Source: Panorpa germanica (Eukaryota > Arthropoda > Insecta > Mecoptera > Panorpidae). From it: 64,000 bases of DNA. The stretch covers positions 12,896,001 to 12,960,000 of the forward strand of contig OY783214.1 in NCBI GenBank assembly GCA_963678705.1, read 5' to 3'. Within the stretch, counting starts at the first letter, position 1, and every line of letters begins with the position of its first letter. Shown one piece after another: positions 12,601 to 24,585 of the stretch. The notes below the pieces were generated by a model. The model was not told the DNA's origin. It was given only the letters and a program-made list of their open reading frames with translations, and ran no database searches. The translations under genes were made by a program, and so were the position numbers.

Positions 12601-14920
12601 GAAATAGAATAATTTCTTAATACTTTTTTGTTGAGAAAGTCTCTTTAGATAAAAACCGTTGTCACCGCTCCAGTGTAACGTAACAGTAGCTTACACGTTT
12701 AAAAGAAATAAAGAAAGAACCCTTCAAATAAACAATTGATTAGTATCTCAAACCGGCTTCAGACGATGCCTCCAACGTGTGAGTGAAATATTGTAAGATG
12801 GCAAGTTTCCCGTTACACGGTGGAACGAATGTTTCTTTCGAATGATTTATTTATTTTATTAATTTGTTGATATAGTTGACACTGACACTGTTTAAGAAAA
12901 ACTTTCAAGTAAATAAAGAAACCTTCTAGTATAAAACCTTTCTATGCTGGACGATTCGTGCAGCAGTGCATGACATGTGAATCAAGTGTGTGGTGGGGAT
13001 AGAAAATCCATTTTGACGCGGGTCAAAAGACCGACAACACCCTGAACTTCTTCCAACATGAACGTTGGACACATTTAGTTCTAGCATCGGCCACACGATA
13101 CGTCCAAGGTGTTCGTAGCATCGATTCGAGCCGACTTAAACCAAATAATTTTGTCTTTAACGTAACGTGACTTTTTTACAGTTATGAATATATATATAAC
13201 AATTATATCATATTGAGTGATCTGGCAATTTAAATAAATGTTATAAGCGCATAGTTTGACTGGACTACTAGCGTTACAACGAAAGTTGAGTATCGAACAT
13301 GTTGACAAATCACACAAGAAGTGTACCACACAGTTGACGACTGATGGACGATTTACTTCATTATTTATAACCAATTGTCTCGCGATATAAATTTCCTTGT
13401 ATTTGTATTAATATCAATTCTTAGACTTTTTAACATAAAACTAATACGTAGTCTTAATGAAATTTATTTCTTTTATTTGTATTAGTATTTTGTGTATATA
13501 ATACTCCATCTAAAATACAAGCCTACTTTTTATATATATAAAAAAAATCAATATTTCAAAAATATATGCTTTTATATTAAAAAGATATAAAAATTACTTT
13601 TATGTATATGTATAAGAGTATGTATATACTGACAGGATATGTGCTACGTCACACAAAGCGAAACTCGCAGTATCCTTTATTTGAAACAAGTTAGAGTTTA
13701 ACAGGGAGGTCATTGTGTGTGTACACTCCTACTTCCTAATATTATTTAATAAACGGTAATGGTAAAGATATGGCCTCTGCATATGGTTATATACAAAGCA
13801 GAGATTTGGGTAAGAAAATGTCAGACAAAACCTGACAAAAGAGAAAAATGAGTCAGTTTTTCTTTATAACATTTGCAATCTAGTCTTAACCAACAATTAA
13901 CCTTATTAACTATGTATAGTTTGAATTTTGAATGTTCCAGAGACGTTTCTTCCAATTTCTTGCAACTTATAATCGCGCGCAAATTTTTTTTATACGAAGC
14001 ACTTAATCCATTAATTTTATGACGTACATTTCATTTTAATACAAATTTAATAGACAAAAAAGTAAGATCGATAACGATTATTAATTTTTTTAGGATGAAT
14101 TTTTGTCTAATGTTATGAAAATTAATATACCTACTTGATTCTGAATTTTTTTAATACCTGTTTCTGGAATATGCTTTAGACACGTTTTAAAGTATATAAA
14201 GTTTCCTTTAAGGGTGTAGGTTACACAAAGTGTATTTATCATCAAGTGCTTCTAAATTAATTTTACATAAGTTATCACAAGATGTCTTTACTTCCTTGAT
14301 CATTTGACGTATCATTCCAGGAACTTGTAATATATCTGTACGCAAGTACGTACTTGTTAAAGTCCTTATCTCTCCAGCACGTTTAGAGATACAATTCTAC
14401 ATCCGATTCTAGAATAATCAAACATTCTACACCTTGATACCAACGATGTTATTATCAGTACATTGTATACAGTAAAAGGTCAATTGATAAGACTCAAATC
14501 TTACTTCGCTTATCAATATATCATTTAACACAACGACGAATTGTGGAGCATCAGCATACATCGAGTATTTAGTTATATTCAAAGAAACAATACGATTATC
14601 AGATATTTTTAGAAATATGTAAATTGTATGACTGAATATTATCTATGATTTTTTTTATGGATATTTCAACAAGAGCAGTCATTTTAAATGAATAGACACA
14701 TGCAATTTTTCTGTGACATTTCGCAGATTTCGTGTTTTATTACTAACCTTTGTACTTTAGATTAAAATTAAAATATCACCACTTTTCATCGAAATATTGC
14801 GTTCTTCTATTGAATTAAAATGCAATGAATTGAATTGAAATGAATGATAAATAAGGCCAATTATCAGTTAACTCCTGGTAAAATTTGGTATGTTTTCGGA
14901 ATAGTGCGTCGAAATTTCAT

Positions 14921-15086
14921 CCCAGGTAGAAAAAGTAACTCTTTACTTAACTTAAAGTAATAGTTAGCAAGTGTGAAACAGTACTGCAAGACAAATTCAA
15001 TATGAGTAGTAGAAAATGAAACTGTGAATTATTTAGTAGCAAGCCAACAAGTACAAAACAAATTTGAAGACAATTTTCTACCTGGG
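14921..15086. mobile_element. MITE-like element, CCCAGGTAGAAA family, copy 2
   Basis: The terminal inverted repeats CCCAGGTAGAAAA and TTTTCTACCTGGG match perfectly over 13 bp at the two ends of a 166-bp segment. It is less than half the length of copy 1 (355 bp) and its interior differs, apart from the right-end GAAGACAATTTTCTA. The target duplication is not clear in this copy. Confidence 0.6.
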
Positions 15087-18078
15087 ACGTAACAATTTAA
15101 TTACTATGAATTCCAATATAATTCTTTTCATTAAAAATGTTATCTATTTTAAAATACGTCACTCCTCAGGTAACTGTGATGGCTGATAAGGTTAAATATC
15201 TAACAACATATAGTAACAATCTATAAATATCTGGGCGCCAACATTTGCAAATATATTTCAGTAGAACATAATTATCAACATAGTCCTGACAATCCTGGCA
15301 AGTCATTAGCATACAACAAAATACTACCGAATGCAAATTAGGTTGTAAAATGACACGTGGATGAACGTAAAGTGTTGTGCATTTTTCATGTTTACCAGTT
15401 TTGTTTGACTTGACGTACCTGCTGCAATCAATGGTCGTCCGTCAGTAGTTGGTGCCTAGTGCATAGTGTTATTAAATTTATAAAATACGTAATATTTCAA
15501 GGTTATTTTATTAAACACAATCAAGTTATGCAATGACTGTTGTACTGTTCGTTAATAAACATATAATTTAATACCTGTTGATAATTGACGTGTTATCACA
15601 TAACGGTTGCATAATTGAGCCGTTTTTATAATTTCCTTACATACTAGTATATTTATATGCATGCAAACCAAAATTGGTAAATTTTCCAAAAACTAAAAGG
15701 TAAATAAAGTTAAATTTAATCATGTGACTTGAAACAATTTTTGATTGAACACAGAATATAACGTGTAATAAAATAAATACAATGGAATATTATTATGTAG
15801 TTATAATATAGAATTATAAAATAAAGAACTTCTTATTTTATAAGTCGCAACGAAGTATAAACAGCATCGTTTTCGTATTGTTTAGTGTAAGATGCAGTTC
15901 TGTTTCCTATAAATATCACTGTAAAGTATTTTAAACATCAAACAAAAATTCTGAAAACACAGATAGTTAATAAAATATTTTGATATAGTTACTAGTGTCT
16001 TCAAATACCAAGTGCGTTATTCTCATAATATTGTTGTTAATTTTATTGTTATTTTATAATATTTACAAATTTTCGATAATTCCACCATCCTATATTATAA
16101 TGTTCCAAGTGTATATTTATGATCTTATATTCTTATATGTTTGGTACTGAATTTTGTATGGTAGCTCGAAAACGGATCCAGGAAGTTTTTGGAAATTTCC
16201 TATTTCGTAGAGAGAAAAATTCTAAGACTTTTGGCGTCCTTCGATTTTTCCCTAAATTTTCTGGGAACCCGTAATTAGAAAATAACCCGTATACAAAAAC
16301 TGGAAAAATAGTGGGCTTTTTTTCTGTATAACTTTGTATTCGAAAAAGATAGAAAGGTAAAAGTTTGCATGTGTATTACGCTATTGAATGCGAACATACT
16401 TCAAAATTTAGAAATTCAAAATTTTATAAAAGGGGCGCCGAGAAAATTAGGGGGTTCGGTAGGAAACTTTGAAGAAAGCTCAAATTTTGGATTTTGTAAT
16501 AATTAAATATTATATTAAAAAAAAAAAAATTCGAAATTTCAAAATTTTATTTGGGGGCACGAGGGCAGTTAATACCGAAAGTAAAAAATGTGCCAGAAAG
16601 TTGAAATTTTGTATATAGGCTAACTTTTGCATAAGGTGTACTTTAGATTTTTTTTATAGTTACGAGATTTTTTTATCGTGACGAGATTTTTATACCGCGA
16701 CGAGATTTTTAAAAGAATTGTTTAAAAAATTATTCTTTAAAAAAATTATTACTGGGTTTTTAATTTTAATACCATTAAATTTGTATTAAAATTAACTACA
16801 TTTTTAGCAGTGACAGTGTAAAAAACAATTTTTTTTTTGATCATTGAAAGCTCTAATTATTTATTTTACTATCTAAATATATATTTTCTAAAAGCTTTCA
16901 ATAAATTTGAATACACAAAAAAATTCTACTTATTTATATGTGTCTGCCCCTCCACTTTAGCGGGCCCTGAATACATCTTACATAATTTACAAACAACCAA
17001 AAACTATTCCCAATCAAATATTATTAATAATTTAACTTCTTCTAATTTTACAACATCTTTTCTTTTATGTAAGTAAACCTATTTGTTATATCACTCCAGA
17101 CTTGGATTTAAATATGGATTATTTTGACACAAATATGTTTTTGTCTGACGTAAGAAGAGTGGAAGTTTTCTTTAACCTACCCTAATGTTGACCGGGTTCT
17201 TTTGTAGGTCAGCCCTCTCACCTCCCCTATCCCTTCATCACCATGATATGCGCGTACCTAGGACGCGGCTTGCTGCGACCTACAGGTGAAGGCAATTACA
17301 TGGCTTACGCATTGACATACTATAAACGCGTATATAAACATATTGTATAATAATACGATTTTATTATTTACTATATTACTAGAATAAGAAAATCGACAGT
17401 GCGCTATTTTCACCTACACATTTTTCAGCTTGTAAATCATAAAGAAAGAAAAATAATTATATTAAATATAATAACTAGTATTAAGTGAAGCATATTCTAG
17501 GAATTTTATTATATGAAGCACATAGGTACGTCACATGCACACTTTACACCACCATTGTGAGGCCCTTTAAACTTGTATTTGCTTTCATTTTGCATTTAAT
17601 TATATCTAGTCAAAAATTAAATTCTCTATAAGTTTAGTGTTAATGCGGCTCATGTAATACATATAAAATAATGCAGTATTAATTTGACTGTTTGTGTATA
17701 TATACAACACATACGCGTTTATGCATATACTTTATATAATTAACAACTGCAGTGACGAATTCCATCTAAGCAGCCGACAGTGTGATATCGTAAATTTCTT
17801 TCAAGCTGATAAGTAAATTCATGAACAAACTTACACTTTACACCGAGAACGATGCAAGCAATAAGGCTGACTGTCTGGCTTTGTTTACCAGAGACCATAT
17901 CGCTCAGTTTGACATTGTACTTTGATTTTAGTCAAAAAATCGATTAGGATAGCAAAATATCGTCTGCGCCAACAATCATTTGTGTTATAATCATGTAATA
18001 ATAATTCCTGTATTCAGAGCCGTTTTTTTTGTTATGCACAAAATTGTATGAAATTTTTAAAGCAAGGAAATTATTTTT
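15087..18078. other. AT-rich non-coding stretch
   Basis: No gene is seen. Near 16659-16715 a CGACGAGATTTTT-type motif occurs three times about 21 bp apart. Around 16761-16800 there is a short inverted repeat (TTAATTTTAATAC / GTATTAAAATTAA). Neither could be tied to a known element. Confidence 0.45.
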
Positions 18079-18199
18079 AGTGGCTCTACTTTTGTAATTT
18101 TCCAAATAAAACTTGTCAAATCATTGCTTTGCTTAAACGTTATTACACCCAAAATTGAAATTTGTCCACTGTTTAAATTTTACAAAAGTAGCGTCGCTA
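18079..18199. mobile_element. Short MITE-like element with ~20-bp terminal inverted repeats
   Basis: The left end TAGTGGCTCTACTTTTGTAA pairs with the right end TTACAAAAGTAGCGTCGCTA, with a few mismatches over 20 bp. The element is 121 bp with no coding. A related single end lies near 350-374. No target duplication could be fixed. Confidence 0.5.
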
Positions 18200-18799
18200 A
18201 TGGTTGTTCTTTTCAAGGTTACTATCTAAAAATCATATGGAGTTGTCAATAGTGGCATCTATATGTCATCTTACGAACTAGTTCAGTAATATATAATAGT
18301 AATAGATTTTAAGGAATTGTATACGTTGAATTTAGACCATAGTATAAGTTTATTAATGTCGCATGTTGGAGTCCCACTAGTCTAAACGATAAATGTTTAA
18401 CAAATACAGTACACTCATTTCTAAATACGGTCAATTTATGAATAAAAATAAATAAATGTTTTGCCATTTATATTTTGTGAAAATTAATATTAAATTTCTC
18501 TTTCCTAGCTAAAGCTGTTATCGCTGTTTAAAGTAAACTGTTTTCTCTATATCGACAGATTTTAGTATCCTTAGCAATCTTTACAGATTACCTAGTGCAT
18601 AATACTTGTTTCAACTAAAACAGCACCCTCTATTTAAGATACTTCTCAAGTGACGCCAGACAATTTTTTAAATTAATCGAAATGAGAACAAATATATTAA
18701 GTAAAATACTATACGAACATGACATATTAATATTAGTAATTGTTTCTACCGCTAGAGTGTATATCGGTACATTTAATAAATGCATGATTTAATAAATAA

Positions 18800-19060
18800 A
18801 CGTAGGTGCCCCCTTGCTCCGCTGCGCTGTGTCGATCTCTCCGTGTTGCGTTCAGTGTCCACGGTTCGCAATCATAAGCATCAGATCCGCCGATGTGCGG
18901 CTGTCAAGTTAAACGCATGCCAATGTTTGTATAAAATTAGCCTTGGCCTGGGCAAAATCATGTACAAGTCGAACCGTCAGAAACGAGTCGACTCACCAGA
19001 CCAGTGTCGTGGAAAGAAAACTGTTCGCCGATAGAACTTTATCAAGTTCACTCTGTTCTT
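18800..19060. other. Isolated GC-rich island, function unknown
   Basis: About 260 bp of clearly higher GC with many CpGs, sharply bounded by AT-rich sequence. On the minus strand it contains a consensus-like splice donor (CTG then GTGAGT, near 18990). It could be an untranslated exon, a promoter or part of a repeat. I recognise no protein in any frame. Confidence 0.3.
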
Positions 19061-19225
19061 TTCCAGTTCTGCCACTGCTGTGTCATCTGTTATATTTCCA
19101 ACTCAGCTTTTATTATGAATTGGAATTTATTATTATTGTAAATGTTTTAAATATAACCTAAAAATAGTTCCTTATGCAATTTATTGTGGTATATATACAT
19201 TCAATCACCGAAGTTAAACACCATT

Positions 19226-19501
19226 GAGGCCGTCCGCACTTGGCTCGACTAATTGCAAACGCGAGCCCGAATCTGCCCGAACCAAATGAGAATGCAACTG
19301 TGTTGTTGTGAAAGAACGCACAAGCTCGAATGAAAAAACAATGATTTGAAATTGATTTTGAGCGACTGTGTTTCTAGGTCGCAGGGCAATTACGTTGCAT
19401 GCTTTTGAAGGTGAACATCATGAGCAGAGATGTGTACAAATACTTTTCAAAAGTATTTTAATATACATATACCTCAGAATACGACACAATAAAATCCCCT
19501 A
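19226..19501 (+). repeat. Dispersed repeat family, copy 2
   Basis: Full-length plus-strand match to the minus-strand copy at 1401-1702. It begins GAGGCCGTCCGCAC and ends CGACACAATAAAATCCCCTA. A GC-rich first half and AT-rich tail are shared by both copies. No coding frame is conserved. Confidence 0.55.
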
Positions 19502-20541
19502 TTGTGCTATTGTTAAAAATTCTATAGAGTCAAGAAACACGGCTCGTTTTCGTTGGAAAATTCGTTGCACGGCTAGTTTGCAGTGTTGTTAGATTTAGAT
19601 GAATATTTGCCTAAAACACAGCAAACGTTGAAATAGGCTGTGCAGTTCCTACAAATAAAGCTTAGATTTTATAAGCTGCCCAAATACAGTAGTATAAAAG
19701 AGTTGTGTGAATTTAGAAAGTGAATTAAACAATTTAGAACAGGAATCACGTGAGTGAAGACACAACTATCTATTATTCAACCCCTGCCAGTATTCTACGG
19801 CACTGCAATGGCCATCTACACTACCTTGGTTTCGCTGTGCTTTGCAATAAGTGTCTAATTTTAATATGATGTGTACGTGAGCCAATATTCAGTCAGATAT
19901 TGAAATCTATTACTGTTTTACAAACACAAAATTATAATAATCCAATTTATCGATTAGTAGATTAGCAGATTGAAGATCGGTTTATAGAATACTGCTCATC
20001 TATACGCACACATACATAAATATGTATTGTATACATACATAAGTTAGATATTGACATCGCTACATCAGCTCGTGTTACTATTTTCAATGTATTAGTATCT
20101 TTAGTGTGTAATAATAGATGATAAAGTGTTTGGAATGCTCAACTGATAATTATAAACAAGGGAGAGTGGGAAAGCAAGGAGCAATAGAGTAACAACACTG
20201 TAAAGTGAATAATTGTTAAAGCTTAGCATACTGCATATGATATATATGTATATAATGAGTGTGAAAGAGAAAGGTATATTTATTCGTAATCGAAGTAAAT
20301 CCTTCGTGTCTGATCGTATTTATTCGTTTGATGAATTCAATGACATTCAACCAGCATAAGGTGTTGTACTGCGCTTATATTTAAAATATAAACACAGAAT
20401 AAAAACTGATGTTTTTGAATAGTCCAGTGAAACTATAATTAAATGTTATGTCTTCAATTAATTGGACTTGTGCTTGTTTTATTTTTATATTAATAACCGC
20501 GTTCAGATGTAGTTATAAGAAATAATTTTCCTATGTATTTT

Positions 20542-20690
20542 AAGGCCCTCCGCACATGAGGCGATTGATTACAAACCTTAGCCTCGAATCTGGCCGAACC
20601 GAATGAGAATGGAACTGTGTTGTTAGGGAGAGAACGAACGTGTTTATGATGCTCAACGGGTTGAGAGGGGAATGAACCATACAGCCCCAC
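20542..20690 (+). repeat. Dispersed repeat family, copy 3 (partial)
   Basis: Matches the first ~130 bp of copy 2 (AAGGCCCTCCGCAC, GAATCTGGCCGAACCGAATG, AACTGTGTTGTTAGGG, GAGAACGAACG). The similarity then fades, so the 3' half is missing or diverged. Confidence 0.5.
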
Positions 20691-21491
20691 TTAAGATTGT
20701 TAGCTTATCTTAGCTCTCGGTAATGCAGTGCAGTGCAGTATAAGGGTTCTAACAGGAAGTAAATTCTTGAATAATTAACAGTAATAATATTTATTCCATT
20801 GAAATTTACAAAAATCGGAAAATATAAAAATATTGCGCCTTGACTTTTGAGCAAATACTCCAGGTTTGTAATATTCCATTCCATTATTTTAATTATTGGG
20901 GTAGTTCCACTGGACTATACATATTATAACCTAAAATTCTTTTTAAATACCAACTAATAAAATATAAACAATAATCATAACATGACGTCAGAGTGTGCCT
21001 CTCACTCTTTGTAACTGACTATCGAGTTCTAGATAATAGTTATTTCAAAACCTCATGGGTCCGATGAGGTATTCGGTGGTCTGGTCTGTAGTCTCTTGTC
21101 AGACCGGTAAACAATTTAGAAAGCAGATAGCCGTAGCTTGCTTGTTGTCCACAGCCTATCTAACTGCTAGCGCCTAAGAGGTCGTCAACCAGCTGAGTAA
21201 AGTCTTTTTCATTCATGGTTCCAAACATAATTTACAATACCTCACCGATAGTTGTCCACAATGACCGCACGACTAGAGACCATGGTAGGCAGGGGAGTAA
21301 CATCAATGTTAAGTGATCGGCGATAGTTGAATAGTTGAATTATATTAGATTCCAGAGATGCAAAACCTTTTTAATGTATCACAGAATAAGTTTATAAAAT
21401 ATAGAGCATGAACCATCGCACAAATGGTATAGTTTTGTTTGTGAAAAAGACTGACATTTTAAAAACAATGTATCGTCAAAATTCAGGCTTC

Positions 21492-21734
21492 TGGGGCCCT
21501 ATTCCTGAGTCTTACGAACAACGATCGTGATCGAACAGATATGATTTATATGAGTAAAATATTTTACGAATAACTTTTAAAAGAGTATTTCTGAACTATA
21601 ATAATAATTAATAATAAAGTTCAGGAATAGTACAGAAATAATCTTTTAAAAGTGATTCGTAAAATGTTTCACTCATGTAAATCAGATCTGTTCGATCACG
21701 ATCATTGCTCGCAAGACTCAGGAATATTGGCCCA
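21492..21734. mobile_element. Palindromic foldback / MITE-like element
   Basis: The two halves are inverted copies of each other over roughly 100 bp per arm. The left arm reads GGGCCCTATTCCTGAG ... CGATCGTGATCGAACAGAT ... ACTTTTAAAAG ... CTGAACT. The right arm gives the complement in reverse order, ending CTCAGGAATATTGGCCCA. Only a short AT-rich loop separates them. Mismatches between arms show it is not brand new. A transcript would fold into a long hairpin. No coding is present. Confidence 0.75.
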
Positions 21735-21829
21735 GTTTACCTAATTTAGTTATTACTTGTATAAATTTACAACATTACATAAACTTATTAGACAACGATG
21801 AAATACATATAGTAAAAGAGTAACAGAAT

Positions 21830-21972
21830 CAGGGCCAGTTGCTGAACTTCTTATTATAAATCGAATCGTATTACAGCAAATCGTTTTGTTTTTAAACGAT
21901 TACTTTTATTTTTCTTCAACTAACCATGTTAACTAGTGGAAGCGATAACCATCAGTTCAGCAACTGACCTCA
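21830..21972. mobile_element. Short MITE-like element
   Basis: The left end CAGGGCCAGTTGCTGAACTT is mirrored by the right end AGTTCAGCAACTGACCTCAG over about 17 of 20 bp, enclosing ~100 bp of AT-rich sequence. It lies about 100 bp from the palindromic element. Confidence 0.5.
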
Positions 21973-22716
21973 GTATTGCAAATAGGCGACGCTAAGTTAA
22001 ATAAATTAAAAGAATTTTATATTAATTTTGTTCAAAATATATTTTAAAAGCTACCTTATTTGAGTTTTGTCTTGCAGTTATACATTTATGTCATTATTCT
22101 TCTTTTAATATTCGAAGAATAGAATAGAAGATAGATTTTATTTATTCATTATTCAACCCTGCAGGTTTTCCACCCCTGTTACAACTTTGGAGAGAGATGA
22201 CCCCGGTTTTGCTTTGGTAGTTTACAATACAAGCACAAATTCGTGCTAAATAGATACTATATTATCGAGATACTTTGAAACTATTATATACTATACTATA
22301 CATCATTGGCATTTGTTTAGGTACATATTTATCTGCAGTTATTTATAAAAGCTACCGAACTTTTGAACTTTTAAAGTTCAATTACCTTTTAGTAAATACT
22401 AAGAGATTCAAAATATTATGTAATTAATTTGAAATGCTCATACTGTGTTAAGTTATTAATAATACGTATACAGTAATATACTATAGTCGTACTTAACCTA
22501 ATAGACACAAACATAGCAAGATAAAATTCTGGTGTACAATTTACTCTATAGAATGAACCATAAAGCCTATTCACAGAAATGCGTTTTATGCTTTTTTTAT
22601 GAGCTTTTATAAATACAACATTTAACATACTAAAATAACATGTAGGTAATTTCAAGAAAAGTTTGTTTAAGAGTTTTGGTAATGTGTGTAATGCGTGGAT
22701 CAATATTTCATTTATA
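21973..22716. other. AT-rich flank left of the LTR element
   Basis: No gene or repeat was recognised. The last four bases before the LTR (ATAA, 22717-22720) are one copy of the target duplication of element A. Confidence 0.5.
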
Positions 22717-22720
22717 ATAA

Positions 22721-23470
22721 TGTTGTAAGTACGCATATGTCGCACTTACCTTTTATTTTTAATGATATTAAATGTTAATTATGTAATAGAATTATATTAT
22801 GTAAACAGTTTTTGTATTAGTATTAAGATTGTAAAGAATAATTATTTAAGTTTAGCGCTTATAAATATTGTCTCTGGTTTGTGGAGATTAATATTGATTT
22901 AATGCTGGTAATTCAGTATTGGCGTTCTGTGATGTGAAATAAATTATTATATATTAAATTGCACAAGACGCTGAAAGCCAGTCTTCTCCTGAGTCTCAAA
23001 GCAAGCATTACTATTCGCAACTTCGTACGTATTGAATAGTGAGCACATTTCAACTATTAATTAAATTATAACACTATAGAATTACATTTTGTTTTATATC
23101 TGTCATCTTCGTTAATCTAATAAAATACTATTGTAATTAAGTAAGCAGATATAATATTACAACGAATAAATGATATATTTTAATAAAAGTGTTTGTATTA
23201 ATAGTAATAAAAAGATACTAATTGTTCAACCGTCGCATGTCGCAACGAGGTTACTTTAGACCGCTCAAGTATTCTCTAATTGCAACAATACACCGTCTGA
23301 ACAAGAATCCTTATTAATCATCTTAAGAAAGATATTCGATTACTACTGTAATTGGTGTTGGAAGTCGTCAACTGAAGAATCTACTACCAGAAGCTAGCAT
23401 CCCTGCAGAATGTACTAGTAAGCTGAGTAATCTCCTCCAGAACGACAATACGACACACCATTTTACAACA
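22721..23470 (+). repeat. 5' LTR of element A
   Basis: Begins TGTTGTAA and ends TTACAACA, perfect inverted ends. By eye it matches the 3' LTR at every position. A TATA-like run near 22946-22957 is followed about 30 bp later by CAGTCTTCTCC (from 22979), a plausible start site shared with B. Two AATAAA signals lie at 23165 and 23182. The first bases form an imperfect palindrome (GTAAGTACGCATATGTCG then CACTTAC). Confidence 0.95.
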
Positions 23471-23471
23471 T

Positions 23472-23530
23472 TGGTGTCAGGTGTAACATCCGCCCTCGAA
23501 TCTTATTTACAACATTGGTGTCAGGTGGGG
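23472..23530 (+). promoter_or_regulatory. Duplicated primer-binding site of element A
   Basis: One base after the LTR comes TGGTGTCAGG (from 23472). The same TGGTGTCAGG recurs at 23516, this time followed by TGGGGTCTCG and preceded by another TTTACAACA like the LTR end. The repeat period is 44 bp. TGGTGTCAG is complementary to the 3' end expected for insect or animal tRNA-Leu (…CTGACACCA), so tRNA-Leu priming is inferred. The LTR boundary shows the first copy primed the copy that made this insertion. Confidence 0.7.
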
Positions 23531-23960
23531 TCTCGAAGAGATATTCCTACACATAAATATCCAAGAGGTACGCCCAAAATTTTTTTCTATATATTCTACA
23601 CCTGGATGCAGATCAATTATTCTGGATACCACTACGTCGATCGATTATTTCCAAGATTGCCGAAGAGTACGAGATAGAACGTCAATTCATCTGTATTTCA
23701 CATAATTTTTTCTACAAGTCCGGTGGATGTAAAACAACAGCCCGCTGAACCAGAAAAAAAAAGAAATCTTTTGCCCCCAGCGAATGGATGGATGCTTCTA
23801 GAACAAATGGAATAATCTAAACTGATGTTAATCGTTTCCAGAACCCTGCACACAGCTGTACATAGATCAAAATCGAAAGTTTTTTTGTTAAGTATAATAA
23901 GACAGTATCTTTTTATCTTGTATACAATTATTATCATAAATTGATAATTGTATTTTTTTC

Positions 23961-24290
23961 TATTAGTAGCATCCTTGTAGTTCATTGAAGCTATTATTTT
24001 TTTAGTATTATATTCAATACTTTTGAATATTTGCTATAACCTATCTATTAGTAGCATCCTTGTAATTCATTGAAGCTATTATTTTTTTAGTATTATATTC
24101 AATACTTTTGAATATTTGCTATAACCTATCTATTAGTAGCATCCTTGTAATTCATTGAAGCTATTATTTTTTAGTATTATATTCAATACTTTTGAATATT
24201 TGTTATAAAATAACAATTTTGTAGCATCATTGTTCAATATTTTTAGTATTATATCCAATACTTTTGAATATCTACTATAATATTTCCTAT
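23961..24290 (+). repeat. Leader tandem repeat of element A, 85-bp unit
   Basis: Units beginning TATTAGTAGCATCCTTGTA start at 23961, 24046 and 24131, followed by a fourth, diverged unit to about 24290. Each unit contains ATTCAATACTTTTGAAT (ATCCAATACTTTTGAAT in the last), able to form a small stem-loop. The array sits in the untranslated leader upstream of gag. Element B has an equivalent diverged array. Confidence 0.85.
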
Positions 24291-24585
24291 AATTGTTTCT
24301 ACAATTATATTAATTCATGTTTAATATTTTTAGAACATCTTTATGAACGAGAAAGAATTTTGAAAAGGAGAAGTAAAGAGCTGAAGCAGTTAGATAGCAG
24401 TCTGTTCAATCAGAGAGACTACCTTCCTGTTACAACTGCGGTGTCTGAGCCCCATCGGAAATTTCCAGTGAGTTACTGTTTTCGCTAACAATTTTTCCTT
24501 GTCAGAATCCTATTTTTCGGAGAGTCGTTTATTGGTACAAAATAATCTTTAGTCTGTATATTATATATAACTTTAATTAAGTACT

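Larger units (their letters stand above)
5309..14920. other. AT-rich non-coding stretch
   Basis: Almost 10 kb without a supportable gene. It holds a G-rich run at 5749-5772, a lone CTAGGTAGAAAA motif near 6255 resembling the MITE end at 4952, a CT microsatellite at 7287-7310 and a Helitron-like end at 9510-9614. The rest is unassigned. Confidence 0.5.
18200..21491. other. AT-rich non-coding stretch with a GC island
   Basis: Holds the GC-rich island at 18800-19060 and two copies of the dispersed repeat (19226-19501, 20542-20690). Open frames through the island (up to 84 codons) match no family I know. Confidence 0.45.

Noticed and set aside
22416..22745. 109-codon minus-strand open frame
   Set aside because: It crosses the boundary between flank and LTR of element A, has AT-rich composition and no motif.
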